DNA from: Tetragonia tetragonoides
Lineage: Eukaryota; Streptophyta; Magnoliopsida; Caryophyllales; Aizoaceae
Assembly: GCA_038025085.1 (NCBI GenBank)
Contig: CM076144.1
Coordinates: 14,601,501 to 14,665,500 of the forward strand
Length of the DNA: 64,000 bases
Reading direction: 5' to 3'
How positions within the stretch are numbered: position 1 is the first letter of the stretch; the number at the start of each line of letters is the position of its first letter. The notes beneath the pieces are model-generated. The model ran no database searches and was not told the DNA's origin. It was given only the letters and a program-made list of their open reading frames with translations. A program made the position numbers and the translations under genes. Positions 35,101 to 47,024 of the stretch are shown here, one piece after another.

Positions 35101-35871
35101 ACAACAAGAAGCACCTGTAAGTAATCTAGTGAAGATAGCCCGTGTCCCCATTCACCCTCCCCTCCCCCTCCGCATCCACAGAAGAAAAAGAAAGGGGTGC
35201 ACACATAAAGAAAGACTGAAAAGTAATAGAAATCAGTTATGGTAAAATGGAGCTTGAAGCAGTAAAGAGATTGTCAAACTTACTTGGATCACAAGCATAA
35301 CAATTGCAAAGACAACCTTCATCAGCTCGGTCAAGAAGTTGACACTAACTGGGCTAAAGTTAAACTTTCCATCCACTTTGGACATGTAAACCAGAATAGG
35401 CTGGCAGGAAAACCAATGAAACAAATCAAAATTCCCAATTGATGCAACAAAATGGGGGGGGGGGGGGGGGAGGGAGGGAGGAAGGATATGATAGATCCCC
35501 AACATCTTACCATGCCTCAAGACATCAAAAAAATTTCAACTAACAATATAAATCACCGGCTGGGTAATATTTTCAACTCAACAAATTTTATTCTTCAAAC
35601 AAAGCTTAAGTACCCTTCCTAGGAGGATTGCCCGACAATGATTCTAAAGTTTTCTATATAATTCTCCAGATATAAGCTACATATGAATAATATTCTTACT
35701 AACCTGTAAACCAACTAGAAAACAATCTCCGACAACCAACAGAACATTGAGGGCACGTTGCTTGGACGAAACCTTACTCCGATGTCGGTCATAGGCCTTG
35801 GATACAGTTTTAGACGTTGGGGACAACAACTTTGAGCGGCACACATTACATTCTACCACTCCATTCTTCAT
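23175..35871 (-). CDS. CMP-sialic-acid-transporter-like nucleotide-sugar transporter (14 coding exons)
   Basis: Exons on the minus strand: 35871-35704, 35400-35284, 32901-32845, 31065-30988, 30296-30252, 29540-29481, 29358-29236, 29119-29042, 25635-25566, 24072-23965, 23760-23627, 23539-23460, 23383-23341, 23225-23175. Together they give 1212 nt, 403 aa, no stop or frameshift. The product matches the plant CMP-sialic-acid transporter-like group (Nuc_sug_transp, PF04142): a cytosolic N-terminus ([23 protein letters not shown]), about ten membrane helices, the family motif [20 protein letters not shown] then [20 protein letters not shown], the [14 protein letters not shown] helix, and a C-terminal RLPLLPR tail. 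Such proteins exchange nucleotide sugars for nucleotide monophosphates across the Golgi membrane; plants lack abundant sialic acid, so the true substrate is open. All introns are GT-AG except the one after 23965, which is GC-AG. It appears functional. Confidence 0.92.
23761..23964 (-). other. GC-AG intron of the transporter gene
   Basis: The exon ending TATGCAG at 23965 is followed by GCAAGT rather than GTAAGT. The acceptor TTTTCAG precedes ATACAATT at 23760. Joining restores the codon GAT in YADTILKKY, as expected for the family. AG|GCAAGT is the usual context of natural GC donors. Confidence 0.85.
25432..25446 (+). repeat. Homopolymer of 15 C in a transporter intron
   Basis: Fifteen C in a row, then ACCCC, inside intron 8. 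On the transcribed strand this is a G run. Confidence 0.95.
26007..27500 (+). mobile_element. 5'-truncated LINE in transporter intron 8 (antisense)
   Basis: Coding relics in shifting frames read [20 protein letters not shown] then [34 protein letters not shown] with [16 protein letters not shown] (a zf-RVT-like Cys/His region); and [11 protein letters not shown]. This is the C-terminal end of a plant L1-type ORF2 after the RT catalytic centre. The A-rich end is at about 27320-27328, followed by a short MITE-like repeat. The 12-bp direct repeat TATTCGTGACCC at 25995-26006 and 27501-27512 encloses both, so the MITE probably inserted into the LINE tail. Confidence 0.75.
27345..27494 (-). repeat. 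Short MITE-like repeat, copy 2
   Basis: Inverted homologue of 19472-19613. It sits between the LINE A-tail and the LINE target duplicate. Confidence 0.6.
27799..28095. mobile_element. Stowaway-type MITE
   Basis: Ends CTCCCTCTGTTTTCACAATG and inverted CTCCCTATGCTTCATAATAT, flanked on both sides by TA (27797-27798, 28096-28097). This is the classic Tc1/mariner MITE structure, in intron 8 of the transporter. Confidence 0.8.
28214..28441. mobile_element. Second Stowaway-type MITE
   Basis: Ends CTCCATCCCAAACAG and inverted CTCCCTTCATCCCAAAAGG. The left flank is TA; the right is TG, so one copy of the target has mutated. AT-rich interior, same intron. Confidence 0.65.
31600..32800 (+). mobile_element. 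Degenerate LINE RT relic in transporter intron 3 (antisense)
   Basis: Broken frames show [41 protein letters not shown], the partly duplicated LRKAYDSL..W block (about 31900-31960 and again 32080-32140), and [23 protein letters not shown] stretch at about 32400 is the remains of the catalytic F.ADD box, and [16 protein letters not shown] follows. Many stops and indels; an old copy. Confidence 0.7.
33373..33866. repeat. Possible LINE 3'-end remnants, head to head
   Basis: A GCCCACAAAGAGGCTAAG stretch at about 33538 is mirrored by CCCATTGTGGGCTAAGG at about 33703. The right side ends in TTACTTCATCTAAAAAAGA. This looks like two retroposon 3' ends in opposite orientation, but no target duplication was found. 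Confidence 0.3.
35454..35470 (+). repeat. Homopolymer of 17 G in transporter intron 1
   Basis: Seventeen G followed by AGGGAGGGAGG. The tract lies about 50 bp upstream, in transcript order, of the exon beginning at 35400, and on the transcript it is C-rich and so lengthens the polypyrimidine context. Confidence 0.95.
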
Positions 35872-36451
35872 TGCTTCACAATCACCCCCTCAAATGTAAA
35901 ATTTCAGGAACAACTTGGATCACTATTATTTGAATAGAAAAATAGGCAATTCCAACATGTCAGCTGGTGCTAACTACATGATCCCAGGAACAAACAAATA
36001 TACATATATAGATCTAACATAATAGCATTCAACTAGTTACAGCAAATCATCACCACTTTAGCTGAATTAGTCAAAATCCATAAAGAACTATGCTTCTCAT
36101 TGATTAATTTTAACATCATAGTCTCATAGATGCAATGTGAACAAAACTATCACTACAATTAGCTCAACCAGATCTCAAATAAACTAAAGTGATCTCAAGG
36201 CTTATTAATATAACAAAAAAATGCAAATTTCATATCCACCAAAAAAGCAATCATAAAATGCACCGACACCCAAATCTCACCAAATGCTAAAATAAGCTCC
36301 ACCAAACTAATACAACAGTGATAAAAACCAAATCTTGCAAATCAAAACCCTAAGATCAAGCATTTTCTAAGACTATATTCCAATCAATTACATAACTGAT
36401 CAAGTTTAAGCTAAATTTGAAGCTCAAATTAGCATAATAATGGAACCTTAC

Positions 36452-36720
36452 CTCAAAATTAGATGATTGAAGAGTTTAGAATTATGCGAAAGACGACATA
36501 ATCTCCAGCAGTCGATTTTCCGGCTAGATCGGTAATCTTGGCGCCGGAAATTGAATTACCGACGAATTTTGAAATAGTTCGATCAAATTTAGAGAAAATT
36601 AGGGATTTGGAGAAATCCCTAAATCTGACAATTTCGGTTATGAGAAAAGGGTAAAGGAGAGCTGAATTAATGTTTATCAGAGAGAGAGTGAGATGCGCAG
36701 CATATGCAGAGAGAGAAAGA
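36452..36720 (-). promoter_or_regulatory. 5' UTR exon and promoter area of the transporter gene
   Basis: On the minus strand TTTTGAG|GTAAGG at 36452/36451 is a strong donor, and a TTTGAG acceptor lies about 20 bases before the ATG at 35871. This suggests an untranslated first exon with an intron of about 0.55 kb. GA/CT-rich tracts around 36680-36800 may mark the core promoter. The transcription start is not determined. Confidence 0.45.
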
Positions 36721-37458
36721 AAACTTGGTAATGTATTTTGGTTTGTTTAAAGCCCACTTCTGTTTCTGTTCTTTCTCTGTTACTCTGCATCTCTCTGCTT
36801 TTTCTTTTGCTTAGAATTTACATCATGATGATAAAATGTTGATCTTGCTTATTATGGTTAATTATTGTTAAACGAAAATTACTAAAAGCCCCATGTGTGA
36901 GAAAATAGTTAAATACAAGGCCAATTAGATTGGTAGTTGTAACGTTCATGAGTCGGTGCAATTGTGAATAGCTAATAAGTATACTCGCTATCGTTATCGC
37001 TCCAAAACAATTACTCGATTAGAGCTTGTTTGATAAAATAAGTGAGCCAAACAAAAACACTAATTTGATACTTTATACTCTTAAATGACCTTGTTTGATA
37101 AACAATTCGTGTGTGTGCAACACTATACTCGGCTCGTAAGTATTATTACAGATTTCAGCACCTAACGAGTTAAGTGTACTCGCGGATTACTCGTGAACGT
37201 AATCTCTTGATACTTGGTCGAAACTCTAATGATGATAAACGAGCCAAATATGAACACTAATCAAATACTCGTTCAATAAATGAGTCCAGTACCCGCAAAT
37301 GGATAATCAACTTTCGAACTACACTAAAGTAGAATGATTTGAATTAAACTAAACTGAAAATTAAAAGGTAACCACAAAACGAATAGGACATTCAATAGTG
37401 ATTTGATACTTTGGTTCACCTACCAAAAGTTTTACTTTGTAGGAGGTTTTAATTTGGA
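36721..37458. other. No gene seen
   Basis: AT-rich intergenic sequence upstream of the transporter, with no open frame or repeat ends identified. Confidence 0.4.
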
Positions 37459-37720
37459 CTCCCTCCATTCCGAAATCTCATTTTCATTTGACTTTTCACG
37501 AACTTCAAAACGACACTTTTACCATTGATAATTATAAATCTATAACTATAAAAATTATAAAATGGTGATATTTTATAAACAAAATTAAAAATAAATCCAA
37601 TAATAGTATTTTTACAATTTTACTGATTAAACTTTTATAGTTTTTCTTTAATTAATGGTCAAATTTTGTAAATGTTGACCTCAAAAAGTCAAATGAAAAG
37701 AGGATATTGGAACGAAGGGA
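37459..37720. mobile_element. Stowaway-like MITE
   Basis: CTCCCTCCATTCCGAAATC at the left, and inverted TCCCTTCGTTCCAATATCC at the right. The shared subterminal TTTTCATTTGACTTTT gives about 40-bp imperfect TIRs. It abuts the Ty3/Gypsy LTR by 10 bp. The target duplication is not clear. Confidence 0.65.
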
Positions 37721-37735
37721 TTAATAAATAATTTG

Positions 37736-40369
37736 TGGAACACCCCCGAATTTACAATAATTTTCTGGGAGCTATCAACGTTGTTGTACACAACTCGACG
37801 CCGTTGAACCGTCACAAACCCATGAGTAGTTACTGCAACATTTATCACTAAGGAGTAAATGCTAAGCAGAAAGAAAGTCTAGGCATCAAAGGAGCTTATG
37901 AAGGAAACTTAAACAGTCTAAACAATTAATATCAGAGTTGTCTATAATAGTGAGCTAAAACTATTAAACCAATTTATTACAACTTGCCTTCAAAGGGCTC
38001 AACCAAAAATCCCAACAATCCAAACTGAACAAAAAGAGTTCTAAAAACCAACGCCAACTCTAACTTCCATTCTTCCAAGCTGTACGTCTTCACTCGAATA
38101 AACCTGCACTTTGGTTTCCGTGACGAAAACAAATACAGAAGAAAAGAAAAGAAACAAAAGAGAAACAAAAATCAGATAAACTGAATAAACGTCATCCGTA
38201 CCCAGTAAAAACATTTCGCAAACCTTACCTGAGGTTTTAGAAGAATCATTGAAATTCATTTGCATACGCACATAAGCATATAATCAAGCATACGCATAAC
38301 GACTTTCATTTACATGAAACTCTTCTACAGTGATCACACAATGCAAAATATGACATAGACAATCCGTCTTGATTAGAGAGATGTAAGAGGACAAATAGAA
38401 CAGCGATTACCCATACTATTCATCAAAAGATACAATCACGCCATGGACTTAATGACTATAGTGTGCACACTACCAGTAGTATAATAAATGAGTCTAGAGG
38501 ACTTAATAAATGGGGATTTATTCGTCCCAGACACGTTATGAGGTGTCCATAAGTAATTTGGGCATCACGCATCCCTTGAACTACACTATTAGGTGTAATC
38601 CCGATTGCTCGACTACTCCTAGGGATCCATTAGGAGTCTTACTCTCGTTTAATTCAATTCGCATAATTTGCATTGGTTGAGGTACTACGAGACCACGACT
38701 TACTAATTCATTTCATGCTCTAGACAATGAATAGAAAATAATGACGATAGTGATAATTCAATAAAGATGACAATTAAACATGCTTTATTTCAATAACTAT
38801 AATTCAACAAAGACGACATACAATGTCTAGCACATGATTTCAACAGCACAATTTCGGCAGGGTAATAAGATATCCAAAAATCACAAATCATCCAAATACA
38901 TCCAACGATAAATATACAGGTGCTCTTTAGCACTCAATAATACCCATACTAATTATCAAGTATTAAATAGCATTATAATATTAACGATTAACCATTCAAC
39001 AATTGTCCACTATTCAACATATGAACTAATTAATTCTCGAAACATGATAATATCGACATGCTCATTATAATTCATAATTACAGCAGTAAACATGCTTAAT
39101 AAATCTTATAATAATGACGATACAATTTAATCATGCTTTGCATATTAAATTCACCACAATTTCCCAATTAGTACATAACACATCAAAATATTTTTGATGG
39201 GGTTTTGAAAGAAGGTAGACATGAGCGCTTACCTATCAAATGCTGCCAAATGGTACGTAAACTCCACGTACAAAGATAATCACGCTTGCTCATTAAGCCC
39301 TAATTAAAAACTATTACCAAAACTGAGTTTATTCAATACGAAAATTTAAACAGTACAGAAACTGTAAACTGATATTTTTATTAAAATTATTGATTTATTC
39401 CAACCAATCTAGGATTTTAAAAATCCGAATTCGAGTTCCAAACGAGTGTAGAAAAATTAAAACAAGAAATTAAAAGATGCCGAAAATATCAAAAACCTGC
39501 ACGAAAATCCGTAAATTTGCAAAATCGAAGAACGACTTCGTTGCCCCACAAACCACCACCACGACCACCACCCATGGTGGCCATGTGACCTCAGGTGACC
39601 CTCCGACCAACCACCAGCTCCGGTGGTGGTGGTGAGTCTACCGTGGTGGTTCACGGCGCAAGAACACGAAAGAGAGAGAGAAAAGGAAAGAGAAAGCGAA
39701 AGGAAGAGAGAGAGGCAACGGGGCAGGGCCCCGCAGCCCGGCGACTCACCGGCGAGGGAGGGAGGCGGTGACCGGAGCAAGGTGGCTCCCTGGTGGCTGT
39801 CAATAGGAGAGAGAAACAAAGAACATTGAGAAAGAAACGTGAGAAGAAGAAAGAGAAAGAAAGGAAAAGAAAGAAGATGAGAGAGAAAGCTTACCAACGC
39901 CATGGTGATGGCACCGACGGCGGGAGGTTTCCGGCGACTGATCAGGAGAGAGAGAGAGAGTGTGTGTGTGTGTGGGCGGGTGAGAGAGAGAGTGGGAGGA
40001 GATGAGGGTTTGATCAAATGTGCAAACTGAATAATGTCTTATATTTTTGTTTATATACCCAGCCATGAGGGTTTTGGTCAATAGAAGTCAAGCTAGGAAG
40101 AAAAGAAATATTCTCATTAATTTAATTAAATAAAATTCTCCCGAGTCAATAATAAAAGAAATATGAATTTTCTCAATCATCAAAATCATTTAAATAAAAC
40201 TCTCAAATAATTTGACAAATATAAATTCCGAAACCTCCATAATAATAATTGATATTATTATGAATTTAATTGAATAATAAATCGAATAGTTGAATATAAA
40301 TACGATTTAATTTCCGAAACTATTTATAAATCAGTATAATAATTATAGAAAATATTGGGGGGTATCACA
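37736..40369 (-). repeat. 3' LTR of the chromovirus (left in window)
   Basis: 2634 bp, TG..CA ended (TGGAACACCCCC ... GGTATCACA). It matches the right LTR across its length apart from the MITE there. It contains a GA/CT-rich purine tract at about 39660-39990, read as TCTCTC on the element's sense strand. Confidence 0.92.
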
Positions 40370-40386
40370 TTCTACCCTCTTTAAAA
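40370..40386 (-). other. Polypurine tract
   Basis: On the minus strand AAAGAGGGTAGAA directly precedes the LTR start TGTGATACC, the position of the plus-strand primer. Confidence 0.7.
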
Positions 40387-40639
40387 GAAGTTTGGTCCCG
40401 AAACTTGAAACTTGAACTAATCACTTCTCAAAACAAAACGAGTTGATTAGCAATGCAATATTGGGGACTCTAACGACATATGCAAGATGAGCAAGTACGA
40501 TCGTGATTCTAAATTGATTAGCAATGCAACATGCAATGCTTTAACATGTAATTCGTGCAAAGCGATAAACAAAACACGCAAAAGACGAAATTTCGAGGCG
40601 TGATATTCTACCCTCCTTAAAAGGAGTTCGTCCTGAAAC

Positions 40640-43600
40640 TCAAGTGGGACTAGTACCTTTGATAAAGAGGACTGGATACTTCTCACACATCATGGATTCA
40701 GCTTCACATGTTGCTTCTTCTTGACCTTGTCGATACCAAACGGCTTTGACAATCGGAATAGTCTTTGTTCGAGTCGAGAGTTCTTTGCGATCCACAATCT
40801 TGATGGGACGCTCTTCATAAGTCAAACTTTCGTCAAGTTCGATTGTTTCTGGTTGAACGACATGAGTTGGATCATGTACGTATCGCTTCAACTAGGAGAC
40901 ATGAAACACACTATAGACTTTCTCAAGTTTCACAGGTAAAGCTAGTCGATAAGCAACTTCACCAATCCTTTCCAGGATCTTGTAAGGACCAATGTAACGA
41001 GGACTCAACTTCCCCTTACGACCAAAACGCATGACACCTTTGGTAGGAGATACTCGTAAAAGTACCTTGCTTCCCACCTCAAATTCTTCAGATCTACGAG
41101 CTCTATCTGAGTACGACTACTGTCGATCTTGCGCACTACGCATCTTTGCTTGAATCACCTTGACCACATCGACGGTCTGTTGGCTTATTTCATGACCCAA
41201 AACTGCAGTTTCGCTAATATCGTTCCAACAAACAGGTGATCTCCACTTCCTACCATACAATGCTTCATATGGTGCTCGATCAATGCTTGAGTGATAGCTA
41301 TTGTTGTAAGAAAACTCGATCAACGGAATGTGTGCATCCCACGAGCCTTGATACTCGAGAGCACACGCTCGTAGCATATCCTCCAAAGTCTAAATGGTCC
41401 TTTCCGTCTGACCGTCCATCGCAGGATGAAAAACAGTGTTGAACTTCAATTTGCTTCCAAAAGCCTCTTGTAATTTCTGCCAAAAGTGAGAGAGAAGTCT
41501 CGAGTCTCTATCTGAAACAATATCTTCAGGTACACCATGAAGTCTCATGACTTCCTTGACACAAGCGTCAGCTAGCTTCTCCATTTTCCAAGTGTCATTC
41601 ATTGGGATGAATCTCGCAACTTTTGTCAAACGATCTACGACAACCCAAATAGCATTGTTCTTTTTTTTGTTTCAAAGGTAAACCCATGACAAAATCCATC
41701 GAAATTTAATTTCATTTCCAAGTAGGAACTTTAAGCGATTGTATCATTCCACCAGGTCTCTTGTGTTCGATCTCGACCTTCTGGCACGTCAGACACTTAG
41801 CCACAAACTCAGCGACATCTTGTTTCTTTCCTTTCCACCAAAACACTTGGCGAAGATCTTTGTAAAGCTTGCCTCCACCAGGTTGCACAGAATATGGAGT
41901 ATTGTGAGTTTCACCCAGAATCTGACTCTTGATAGCTGGGTCATTGGGTACACAAACACATTCTCGAAATCTCAAAATTCCATCTTGGCCCATGTTGAAT
42001 TTTTGAACCTACCCTCGTCTTTGTGGTGTAGAATCCGCTGAAGATCCTCATCACCACCTTGTCTATCCTTGATCTCGTCCAGTAAAGTCAGTCGAACTGA
42101 CATATGCACCAAGGTACATTGAACGCTACCTTTCAGCACAACCTCCACGTCGAGACTCTATAAGTCATGAATGTTCTCCTTCGAAGTACTAAAGCAATGT
42201 TTAGCGTATGACGAGTCTTTCTAATCAAAGTGTCAGCTACCACGTTAGCTTTCCCTTCGTGATACTGAATGTCGATGTCGTACTCCGTCAATTTCTCTAG
42301 CCATCTACTTTGTCGCATATTCAACTCCTTTTGCGTGAAAATGTACTTGAGACTCTTGTCGTCCGTAAACATCTTGACTACAGAACTGTAGAGATAATGT
42401 CGCCAAATTTTCAAAGCAAGTATGAGAGCAGCGAGCTCTAAGTCGTGAGTAGGGTAATTATCCTCGTGTTTCTTCAGTTATCTTGAGGTATAAGCCATTA
42501 CCTTACCATGTTGCATGAAAAAATAGCCTAAGTCATGCTTAGACGCGTCACTATAGATCTCATATCCTTCAGTTCCCGAAGGTAAAGTCAAAATCGGCGC
42601 GCTTGTAAGTCGTTTTTTAAACTCTTGAAAAGCAGCTTCACAATTTTCAAACCACACAAACTTCGTCGTCTTCTTCATCAAGTTTGTCATAGGTTGCGCT
42701 ATCTTCGAAAATTCTTCCACAAACCTTCGATACTACCCAGCTAATCCAAGAAAACTTCTAACTTCAGTCACGCTCTTCGGTGCAGACCAGTCCATCACAA
42801 CACGTATGTTTTTTGGATAAAAAAAAACTCCATTCTTAGACACCATGTGTCCTAAGAAAGAAATAGTTTCTAACCAAAACTCGCACTTCAACAACTTGGC
42901 GTAAAGTTGATGTCATCGTAGAATCTCCAAAACGGTCCGTAAGTGTTGCTCGTGCTCAGCAGCGTTCTTTGAGTAGACTAAAATATCGTCAATAAAGACT
43001 ACTACAAACTAATCAAGATAAGTCTCGAACGTACAGTTCATCAAATCTATAAACTTCACAGGTGTGTTCGTCAACCCAAAAGGCATCACAGTGAACTCTT
43101 AGTGTCCATACCTCGTCCTAAACGCGGTCTTTGCAATGTCAGACTCGGAAATCCTCAGTTGATGGTAACCTGAACGTCAGTCGATCTTTGAGAAAACAGT
43201 TGCTCCACGGAGTTGGTCGAACAAATCGTTAATCCTAGGAAGTGGATATCGATTCTTGATCGTAATCTTGTTCAACTCGCAGTAGTCTATACACAATCTC
43301 ATACTTCCATACGAACAGAATAGGAGCACCCTAAGCCGATACACTAGGACGTATGTATCCCTTCTCCAGTAATTCTTAAAGTTGCGTCTTCTCTTCTTTC
43401 ATCTCGGCAGGAGCCATACGATAAGGTGCTTTCGAAATCGGAGCAGAACCTGGACCTAAGTCGATTGTAAATTAAATAATGCGTTGCGGAGGCATTCCTG
43501 GAATCTCATCTGGAAAGACGTCAGCATACTCCGAAACAACTGGAATAGGTTGCGAAGCTTCAACTTCTCGACTTGTATCCACTACATGACATAGGTAAAT

Positions 43601-43930
43601 CTCTTTACCCTTAGTCATGCACTCCATTGCTTTCAAGGTCGCTACCACCTTCAACTTCGGTTTGACCATGACTCCTTTATAGGTAATCCTTCTACCTTTC
43701 GGTCCACGTAATGACACATGCTGCTCAAAACACTCAATCTTAGCCCTATACTTGGCTAACCAATCCATTCCCAAAGTTACATTGAATTCCTTCAAATCCA
43801 TCTGAATCAAGTCCGCGGGCAAACCTGAACCAACTATACTAATCAGACACTTTTCGTACAACGCTTTACAATTAACATTCGACCCATCAAGCATCGTAAT
43901 GTTTGCACTATACACAGAACTAGGTTCTAA
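40640..43930 (-). pseudogene. Chromovirus pol: RT, RNase H, integrase, chromodomain-like tail (broken)
   Basis: The 43915-43472 segment links protease to RT (VTLGMDWLAKY, ADVFPDEIPG). RT at about 43470-42720 is recognisable by order but full of stops. RNase H lies at 42720-42133 ([35 protein letters not shown]). Integrase lies at 41993-41117; its His/Cys finger has THNTPYSVQP where a second His is expected, then CLTCQKVE, and the core shows [16 protein letters not shown] and [15 protein letters not shown]. The tail at 40891-40640 has IVDRKELSTRTKTIPIVKAV and EEATCEAE, a chromodomain-like module that in chromoviruses directs integration to heterochromatin. At least a dozen stops or shifts; not functional. 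Confidence 0.85.
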
Positions 43931-43932
43931 AC

Positions 43933-44094
43933 CTATCTTAGGAGCAAAGCTCTTAGAAAGAAAAGAATGCGATTCACCACTATCAAATAAAACAAAAGCA
44001 GGTTGAGAGTTAACAAAAAAGTACCAGCGAACACATTCGGGTTAGCCTCAGCTTCATTGTTGTTCAGCACATAAACCCTTCCATTCAGCCCTCT

Positions 44095-44187
<93 letters not shown>

Positions 44188-45287
44188 CGGTGCGGGGTTG
44201 GCAGGTGCGAGAAGTAGTGCTTGATTATTCGCGGCAGGAGCAGAAGTATTGTTGCAGCTGTTGTTGTTGTTGTAACCTTCATTTCCACGGTAGTTACCAC
44301 CATTTCCGCGATTACCATTTTCATTTCCACCACGATTGTAGTTGTTATCGTGGTTCTGACCATTGTTGTTCTTTCCACGACTCCAACATTCAGAAGTTTT
44401 GTGACCAGGCTTGTTGCACTCGTAGCATTGAAGCACATCGCCACGATAATTCTTGTCAGGATGCGTCTTGTTGCAGCGAGTACAAGGCATACTCCTCCTA
44501 GCTAAGATCGTAGCTTTATGACTGTTCGAGTCATGATTCTTGTTCCCGTTATGGTTCTGATTACCACCTTTGTTGTTGTTGGGCATCGGCCTCTTATCTG
44601 CGCCATTCGATTGAGAAGAACTTCATTCGTCACGCTTATGCTTACCAAGCAGCGAATCACGATGCCACGCTCTTGGTTCAAGGCCTTCTCGTAAGATCCT
44701 TGGAATGTCAGCGAGTTTCCCATAACAAAACACTACATATGCCACTTCAGACCATCCTCGAACCTTTCGACACGCTCAGCTTCGGTCGTCACCAAGTTAG
44801 GTGCAAAAGCGGCAAGCTCATTGAATTTAGTCGCGTACTCAGCCACAGATAGCTTTCCTTGGTAAATGTTCTCGAATTCTCGTTGCTTCTAACGACGAAT
44901 AGCTCTAGGATAAAATCTCTCACGAATGGACTCCTTGAATTCGTCTCATCCGTACTCTTCAATAGCGAGCAGATCAATGCCCACATCGCTCCACCACTTA
45001 TTCGCTTCACCCTTAAGGTAGTAAGTAACAGTGTTGACCTTCATGTTATTGGGCCGACTAGTCGCCCTAAACAGTTTCTCGAACTCGATAATCCAGTTCT
45101 CCAACTTGGTGGGCTCCGAGCCACCCTCAAACGTCGGAGGCTTGAGTGCGTCAAAATCCTTAAAGTTGCGCGTTTCAGGATTTTGCGCGTTGTGGTCTTG
45201 TGCCTAGCGCTCTAGCTGGCGCGTGATATGCTCAACCACATTGGTGAGACCCGCTTCTAGTCTCGCAATTTAGTCGTTGGTTGCCAT
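43933..45287 (-). pseudogene. Chromovirus gag-protease region (broken)
   Basis: Starts at ATG 45287 (MATND then a stop). Recognisable gag follows in several frames: KPPTFEGGSEPTKLENWI, then ANKWWSDVG and FNELAAFAPNL. The nucleocapsid has CYECNKPGHKTSEC, a canonical CX2CX4HX4C knuckle, preceded by a second Cys/His cluster. An Asn run encoded by (AAC)n follows (44096-44186), then the aspartic protease site LFDSGESHSFL at about 43950-43990. Two or more stops and shifts separate these parts. Confidence 0.8.
44096..44186. repeat. (GTT)n microsatellite encoding poly-Asn in gag
   Basis: About 30 uninterrupted GTT triplets on the plus strand, read as AAC (Asn) codons in gag downstream of the zinc knuckle. 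An Asn-rich context surrounds it, so the tract grew from an already repetitive linker. Confidence 0.95.
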
Positions 45288-45720
45288 TATAACAATCTAA
45301 AACATAAAAGAGCAATGGCTGATCACCATTTCAGCAAAGTTTGCACATTTGACCCTAATCGAGGTCTAATTGAGAGATATAGGTTGTTATTGAAACCTAT
45401 CTCTTGACAGTTAGCAATTAGCATATAAGTTCAATGATCGACCTTACAGTGTAGGTCTAAGCAACATACTTGCTTTGAATAATTCTCAGTTCTCATGCAT
45501 AATAGTTCGATATGCTATAACAAAGTAGACAAATTGATCTTACACAATTAATAGGCAATAACATTCACAATGCAAACTTTTAATGGTTTCTCTCTCTAGA
45601 CTTTCCCCTCGCGCACGTTAGTCTTATCGTGCACCGCGTATGACGAGGAAGACTAGAGCAGCCATTAAAGCTCAAGAGCTGCTTGATCAATAAGCAAAAC
45701 TCAATGCAACTGAGAAATCA

Positions 45721-46873
45721 GTGAATCCATCGATTATGGGAAGCCTAAATAAACCCAATCCTGCAAATGTTGCGAGAAACCTTAATAAAGAGCTTGATAA
45801 GTCCATTGCCATGGCTACTGAAGTTAACCAGAACACACTGAATGACATGGTTGCAGCTCGAGATAAGCTCAATCAATGGTTGGAAATAATTCACCTCAAG
45901 TCTGGGCCTCAACCTAATGGCTCATGGGCAGATCAAATTGATGAAGAAGAAGGTCGATTATCTCCAAAATCGCTAGGTAAACCTAAATCAGTTTGGGATT
46001 CATTTGATGTATCAAAACTTGATAATGCTGGATTTAAATTGGAATTTATTGCTCCTGAAATTGAGGGTAATACTACTGTGGGTGCGATTAATAGAGAGGA
46101 CATTTTATCTGAAATTCAATATTGGAGCACTGCAATTGTTGTTTAAGTGATTAGAGCTCGACCTCCTAGCTCTGTCCTCAATACTTTTATTCAAAAGGAA
46201 TGGGGGAAATATGGCATAAATAAGATAGTAATGCTTAGGAATGGCGTTACATTGGTTAGATTTGATAAGGATGAAGGAAGGGATGCGTTGTGAACATTGG
46301 CATTTTTCATTTTGATAACAAACCTATTTGGATTTGTCCAAGGAAGAGGTAAATTCTGTGCCTGTGTGGGTTCGATTGCTGGGCTTAGATGTTAAATATT
46401 GGAGTGCACCAGGATTGAGCAAGATTGGTAGCTTAATTGGGACTCCTTTAATGGCAGATAAAAACACACAACAAAAGAGAGGTGTCAATTATGGTAGGCT
46501 TCTTATAGAGGTGGAAATTGACTCTGAAATGCCTGAAGTTGTGCATGTGAGAACTGAAAGAGGCACAATTATTGATCAGCGTGTTAAATATGAGTGGAAA
46601 CCAGTAACATGTCAATTTTGCAAGCAGTATGGGCATATTGAAGATGAATGTAGGAAGAAGCATAAGAAGATATGGGTACCAAAGACCACAGTGCAGCCTA
46701 GTATACCTATTTCTGTGGTAAATGAGGTTGTAAGTAGTCCTGTAGTTCAGCAGGGAGTAGAGCAAGCTAAGGTTATAGCACCTCAACATGAGGTTGCTAC
46801 AAATCAGCAAGGATCAAGCACAGCTGAGAATGTGCAACATCAGGGAACTAGCTCTATTGCTAATATCTGGTAG
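45721..46873 (+). pseudogene. LINE ORF1 (DUF4283/zinc-knuckle RNA-binding type), broken
   Basis: The first part, 45721-46146, ends KLEFIAPEIE..SEIQYWSTAIVV then TAA. After a short stop-rich gap (FIQKEWGKYGI, VTLVRFDKDEGRD) the second part, 46328-46873, reads VPVWVRLLGLDVKYWSAPGL and CQFCKQYGHIEDECRKKHK, a CX2CX4HX4C knuckle. This is the usual order in plant L1 ORF1: a DUF4283-type domain then a CCHC finger. At least one stop and one frameshift. Confidence 0.8.
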
Positions 46874-47024
46874 CAGGCTATACATAAAACAAAACAGAAA
46901 AAAGGAGCTACAGAGGCTACACCAATGGCTAATAAGTTTTCAGCATTGGGATTGCAGGAAACTCTTGAGTTTATTGATGATGCAGGATACCATGAAGGGG
47001 GACCAGGGGTTCCTCAAGATGGGC

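Noticed and set aside
39457..40017. 186-codon open frame in the chromovirus LTR, and its counterpart at 54652-54918
   Set aside because: Translation is Ser/Leu/His-rich from CT/GA-rich DNA; not conserved in frame between the two LTRs.
44085..44505. Poly-Thr and Val-rich frames opposite or overlapping gag
   Set aside because: Alternative frames of the (GTT)n/(AAC)n tract; only the Asn frame continues the gag zinc-knuckle protein.
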